Of a DNA stretch of 64,000 nt, positions 59,201-64,000 are shown piece after piece. The stretch spans positions 3,038,017 to 3,102,016 of the forward strand of contig NC_081339.1 of assembly GCF_022539665.2 (NCBI RefSeq), read 5' to 3'. This stretch comes from Daphnia carinata (taxonomy: Eukaryota > Arthropoda > Branchiopoda > Diplostraca > Daphniidae). The notes under the pieces were generated by a model. It searched no databases. It saw only the letters and a program-made list of their open reading frames with translations, and had not been told where the DNA came from. The position numbers were made by a program, and so were the translations under genes. Numbering within the stretch: position 1 is the first letter of the stretch; each line of letters begins with the position of its first letter.

Positions 59201-61978
59201 TAATCGCAGACAAGGTGAATCTAGCCCATACACACACGCACACACACAAAAAAACTCATTTCAAAATCAGGCAGGCAAAAGAGCTGATTGCGCTGTTGAA
59301 ATGATCGCTGTATGAAACCTGTCTGATCAATAGCCTCTTCTCAATCCAAATAAAAAAAGAAAAGGGACAGATTAAGAATGAGAGCTTGCATATAGGAACG
59401 ATAGTGATGATTGGTAAGATATTTATCGCGCATAAAGTACACGCGCGGACTGATCACATGAAGTTCACGGACTGTAATCAAGTTGGATGTGTTCCCTCTC
59501 TCTGAATCGCCCTTTGCAGTTGACGGAGGCACTTTGCTAGTGTTTGTCACGTTCTCTATACCACGTATTTCAATCAGTCGAGTTTGCCTCTTTTCAGTCC
59601 ACATCGTTCTATATACGAAGAAAACGTAAAGTGGTCAAGTGGGTTAACGAACGTGACGCATATAACAGCTCATGCTCGGGTGTAATATTCATGGACCAAA
59701 CTTATGAACGACAGCCAACACCCACACACACTGCAACTGTATATACACAGAGTGTACGCGGAGAAAAGCCACGCCTTTGGCCTGTTGTAATTAGACTGTC
59801 GGACGGAGGTGTCGGGGGGGGTGCCTTGCCATCGTTTGAATCAAAGTGACGAAACGTCTCAAAAGCGTCGGTCTACTTGCATATTCATCTTATTGATCAC
59901 TCAATTATGTACCGAGAAAGAGCATGATAATTATCAGGGGTAGGCGAGTTCTACCTTTTGGGACTCTTGCTATTTACCAACGAGCTCCTCGGCACAAAAA
60001 AAAAAAAAATTTAATTACGACAGAAGAGTATTAAATAATAAAAGAAAAAAGACGAACCTTCGGAAGGAGCGTAGACGTTGAGATAGAGGCAGTCTTCACT
60101 TTGATTGGCCAACATAAGCTGCATCCTTTTCAGTTGATAGTAGCGAGCTCGGGGCATCGTCTCCAAACTGGCAGTTCTGCGTGAAGTAATTTCTTGATAT
60201 CAATCGAATTCTCGGTTATTTCCATAGAAACTTAATAGCCAACGTGCATACTAAAAAATACCAACACGATCGTATATATAGCAAGCACACCGGGCCACAC
60301 ACACAAATTGATGGCCAATAGCCAACGGGGAGGGGTATACTCGTACCCCAAATGCTTGATTGCTAACAGTTTAGCAGCTATTACTGCCTTACAATTTCAA
60401 GCATAGGGAAAACGAAAAGAAGATTGGACCACCATTCAACTCGGCGTTTTATGTGTCGTGGCAAATCACTTCGGGCCTCACCAATCGTTACGTGACAAAA
60501 GAGACCGAACGATCAACGCGTTGGTGCGAGTGACATTTCGATTTATTTCGTACAAACGTTTAAGAATCAATTCTTGAAAGAAACAAACACGAGATTGGGT
60601 TCGGCGAGTATACCGAAGAAAGTACGGAGTGCTGTTCGTTTTATCGTAATTTCAAACGTACACCAGTGTTGTTGTTTTCGTGTGGAGCTTTTAAGAGATC
60701 GATCCCTCGGACCTTATGGCACTTGGAAATACGGTATCTTTCTTGCGTGCAGTCTACACACTATAGTGTTAGCTTCCTCCCCCCCCCCTCGAGTATGCTA
60801 TTGTCTTTCAGCGTCTCACTTTGTTTTTGCCCGTCTAAAATATGTAAGTACCTGTCATTTGAAAAACTTTGCAACTAGGCAAGAAGTGAAGCGTCCATGC
60901 CTATCTTTTTCTTTTGCAACGTTTTGCTATGAATCTCCTTAAAAAAGGAGAGAATGCTTTGGCATATTTATCAATGTTTTTGTTAAATAGCATTTTGCTA
61001 GTTAGTTTCAAGTTGCAAACATCCATTCCTTGCTTAGTTTTCTATGTCACAAAACGATGAAGGGAAAAAACTGTACGTAGTTTATAAGGAAAATATAAAG
61101 CTTTGATCTCTTTGAAAAAAAATAAAATAATAGCATCTATTCTACGAGTATATAAAAATACATTAATTAGTGAGACCAACCCACACAGACACAGACAAAA
61201 AAAAAAAAGGGCAGAAATCGATGATCATGTGCACCTGTTAGCCAAAGGAGGCAGCTGTTGAGGACAAGCCGGTGGTAGTGCGTTGGCTGGTCGAATACCC
61301 TGCCAAGGACCTGGGCTGGCTGGTGGCAAGTAACGCAACGGACCAACGGGCGCAGCGGCGTACGGGATTCCGAGAAAGGCCTCCACCGTTTTCTTGTTTC
61401 CGCCAGAATTGATGAATTTGCGATGACTCGCTGTGTGTATGGCACGCAAGGTAAAGTCAAGACTTCAGTCATTATCCAAAACTGATTACGATGCAACGCC
61501 GCGATTTTTGAGAAATTCAATTTGGACCATCTTATAAGCAACTCTATTTCAACGACGCTACCTTAAATCATTCAAATTGTATGCGAAAATAAAATATTTA
61601 GAGTGTTATACAGTTAACTATGATGCTCGGGGTGGCACAGTATTAAAACAAAGTTTGAAAGCACCGATGCGTGATGATTGTACGGAGGATGATATGGACC
61701 AGGAGGACACGTTCACGGATCTTACCTGGCGTAGTTGTAGTCGTTAGCGGTTGGCCGGAACTGCCGTACAGAGTCAATCCACGTAAGTTTCCATATTTAG
61801 TTCTGATCACTCGTCCGAAACCGGCTGACGTGGAGGGGATGGATGCTGCGCTGGCCCAGTTCATGGCCACTGGACAGCCGTGAAACGTGATCGATGCGAT
61901 AACGAAGAGCAGCAACAGCTTGGCGCAAGAACGGACGCCATGGCTATCAGAGGCGGCCAGCAGCTTCATCGTTAACAT
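47217..61978 (-). CDS. NLGN: neuroligin (cholinesterase-like synaptic adhesion protein)
   Basis: Sixteen coding exons: 61978-61726, 61430-61235, 60176-60058, 58762-58598, 58338-58240, 58157-58029, 52878-52506, 51486-51376, 51312-51072, 50612-50422, 50293-50193, 49727-49548, 49480-49319, 48132-47831, 47692-47429, 47345-47217. Phases close exactly, giving 1,004 residues. Order: signal peptide (about 1-45; ATG at 61969 is an alternative start), esterase-like domain (RVIRTKYGNLRG, EAFLGIPYAAAPVG, SEDCLYLNVY, GNYGLLD, NIGVFGGD, LFQRVVLMSGSA, NEYTDWDRP, STGDPN, AVWLQLIPQLH), Ser/Thr/Asn-rich stalk with N-glycosylation sequons (720-820), membrane helix (826-850), Pro-rich cytoplasmic tail. The catalytic elbow is GHGTG (302-306), Ser replaced by Gly, so no hydrolase activity is expected. 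Neuroligins are postsynaptic partners of neurexin. C-terminus EEINV suits a class II PDZ domain. Confidence 0.95.
52879..58028 (-). other. large sixth intron of neuroligin
   Basis: The 5.15-kb intron is far longer than the others. It contains GA and CA microsatellites (for example 53,843-53,868; 55,038-55,053; 57,839-57,855; 57,975-57,985), C/G homopolymers and poly-T runs. I see no nested gene. Confidence 0.7.
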
Positions 61979-64000
61979 CGCGCATCACTGGCGGCCACGG
62001 ACACGGCACATCGATATGATCAGTTTAACGATAGGCACTATCTACGGATAGCAGCATCGAACTGGAACACGCAATCGGAGTCCTCGGTCGCCCACCACTT
62101 GTACTGTTTTTGAACTTGACCAACCAATCGTTCCGGGGACGGACAGCGTTACGTAACGGCAGCAAAATTCGGCTGAAATTGAAAAGGGAAATCGCATGAA
62201 ATCGCTTGAATGCACTAAGATAAACCTATTATCGAGTTGGTATGAGGGAAATAAGGGAACGCGCCGCATTCTAGGAAAGAGTGTGTCGAATTTTAGTATT
62301 TCATGCCACGTTTTCTTCTGACGCTCGCCTATGAACTCTCAATTTCCATACATTAAACGTATTTCCTTTAGTTTTTTTTTTTTTTTTTTTTTGGATCCAC
62401 ATGAAAAAAAAATAAAATAAAATTGGGGATGCAGCTCTAAATGAATTGACATTGTCGAGACATGTCAGCCATGACTGAAGGCGAAAATTGGGTGAAGAAA
62501 AAGCTAAACCATTTCTTTCTTTTTTTTCGAGAATGGCTGCAAATGTATCCAAGGCGATTGGGGACAAATTCGCTGCAGATTATTACGAAATTTTCGCAGC
62601 CTTACTCAAAAAAAACGTAAGAGACTATTGATCGAATCGAAAGAAAAAGTCGCCACAATTTATTTATTTCCAGCATCCATTAAGATAATTACAGGCTATT
62701 AATTTGGGGATCTTAACAAAACAAAAAAACAAAAAACAAAAAAAAAACCAAAGAACAAAAGTAAAAATCTGCAGAGGGGAAAAACGAGCTCTTTTGTTCT
62801 TTTAGCATTCCGGCCGGACGCGTCTGCGAGCGCAGCAGCAGCGTGTTTTTACAATCAAGTTATAGATGTGGAGGCCATTCGTTTTAGTTGTTTGCCGCTG
62901 TCTGGCAGAAGCGAAATGAACTTCACGCTGATGGGGCCTGCAGGTCTTTATGCCGAGGGTGACTCCCGTTTTATGCTTCTAGCACTTGGCCTTTTATTTA
63001 TGTTTATTTATATCATTGGGTATTTTTTTTTTCGGTGGGTGGGGGGTTGGGCGACTCGAGTAGGCGGAAATGAAAGTGCGCGGTTGTCTCTTCTTCCTCG
63101 TCTTTTGTGTTGCATCCGAGCTACATCTGATCGCTCTGCTACGCAATGGTCCCTAATTTCACAGCCCAAAAGGCCGTCCAAGTTATTCATTCAAAAACAG
63201 GCAAAGCAAAATTAAAAATCGGTCCCTTCCTCAGTTTTCACTTTCTTTTTTTTTTCAATCAAGAATGATGCGATTCATCTGCTTTTCGGCTCTGAACGGC
63301 CAATCGTTTTCGCTAAATAAAATGCCTCAGCCGATAAACCATTTTTTGCTGTTTCTTGGCTCGAGAACCGCAAAGTAATGAAAACGTTTGAGTGTCTCTT
63401 CTTTCCTTCGCGCGGCTCAAAGATATTGCTTCCGCATGTTTAAAAAAAAAAGGAAAAAAGAAAATAGAATGAATATAAATATAGAGGCGAGAGACTACAT
63501 AGTGTATAAGGGACGAAAGCCTCGTTGTTGTGTCGACCCTCCACTGAATTTGCGATTGCCATTATTTCCTACCTGTCTTCGTCACGAACGATATTTATGA
63601 CTGCGACAGCCTTTTTTTTTTTTTTTTTAATGAAACTCAACCGGAAAAAAAGAAGATTCACACTCTCTGTTCTATATAGCCATCTACATTTGCAACGTCG
63701 AAGACCTGCTGCATTAAAAAAAAAAAAAAAAATAGTAAAACAAAATCCTTCCGTGCGCCTGAGACCCGCGGGACAATGTGTTTTCCTTACCCGATAGGAA
63801 TTTAGCAGGTAAAAAAAACACGGAAGATGCCAATAAAGAAATTCGAGTGCGAATGTTGATCACTGGGCAGTTCACGTTTCATCACTTCACACGGAACAAA
63901 GATTTCATGAAGTAATTGCGGTGTCGTCCGCGTAACTTTATAGTGCCATAAAAATGGGTGAAGCGCTTGCGGGAAGAGGCGCCAAGCAACTGGAAATATC
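61979..64000. other. neuroligin upstream region
   Basis: No coding exon recognised. A CpG-richer patch near 62,805-62,850 and long T/A runs (62,373 and 63,611) are present. The neuroligin promoter and possible untranslated exons should lie here or beyond the window, but I could not place them. Confidence 0.4.

Overview
The window looks like nuclear DNA of a compact arthropod genome. It holds RR-1 cuticle proteins, a PAN/ZP apical matrix protein, short GT-AG introns of mostly 50-200 bp, TATA/initiator promoters and closely spaced genes. A branchiopod crustacean such as Daphnia fits best, but that is inference from gene content and intron style, not a database match. Exon models below were built by hand: splice sites were chosen so that reading phase closes exactly and family motifs are restored.

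Left part (1-21,860). The first 8 kb has no gene I can support. A TATA/Inr promoter near 8.0 kb starts a plus-strand gene with an untranslated first exon and 14 coding exons (9,731-16,170). It encodes an 838-residue protein: signal peptide, three PAN-like modules, a Gly/Ser/Thr repeat linker, a ZP domain, a furin site and one membrane helix. It converges on Rrp4/EXOSC2 (minus, 16,704-17,883; RNA exosome cap subunit). Rrp4 shares a 338-bp divergent promoter region with PGS1 (plus, 18,222-19,994; mitochondrial phosphatidylglycerophosphate synthase). A tRNA-like pol III relic lies at 20.8 kb.

Middle part (21,860-41,100). Two small RR-1 cuticle genes (minus) are followed by two diverged copies of a block of about 8 kb. 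Each copy holds a MATH-BTB gene, genes for secreted tyrosine-rich YYTTTYAAP-repeat proteins (called YT here), and a roughly 300-bp plus-strand unit that looks like a pol III transcribed structured RNA. In copy A the MATH-BTB gene is broken and two YT genes are intact. In copy B the MATH-BTB gene is intact, one YT locus is a mosaic pseudogene interrupted by another YT promoter, and one YT gene is intact and carries a fresh 30-bp repeat expansion. The RNA-like unit is the best-conserved part of the duplication: no indel and four substitutions in about 303 bp. It matches no RNA family I could recall and is my main candidate for something undescribed.

Right part (41,100-64,000). A low-confidence unrecognised spliced reading frame lies at 41.5-42.7 kb. 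The rest is dominated by a neuroligin gene on the minus strand (61,978 to 47,217; 16 coding exons, 1,004 residues). It has a catalytically dead esterase domain, a 5.1-kb sixth intron, a GC-AG intron, one membrane helix and a C-terminal hydrophobic PDZ-type ligand.

Functionally the window mixes housekeeping genes (Rrp4, PGS1), a synaptic adhesion gene and a cluster of extracellular/cuticular structural genes. The YT genes share gene architecture (a 4-7 nt first coding exon, a split signal peptide, TATA boxes) with the adjacent cuticle genes and share an upstream promoter motif with each other, which suggests co-expression in a secretory epithelium.
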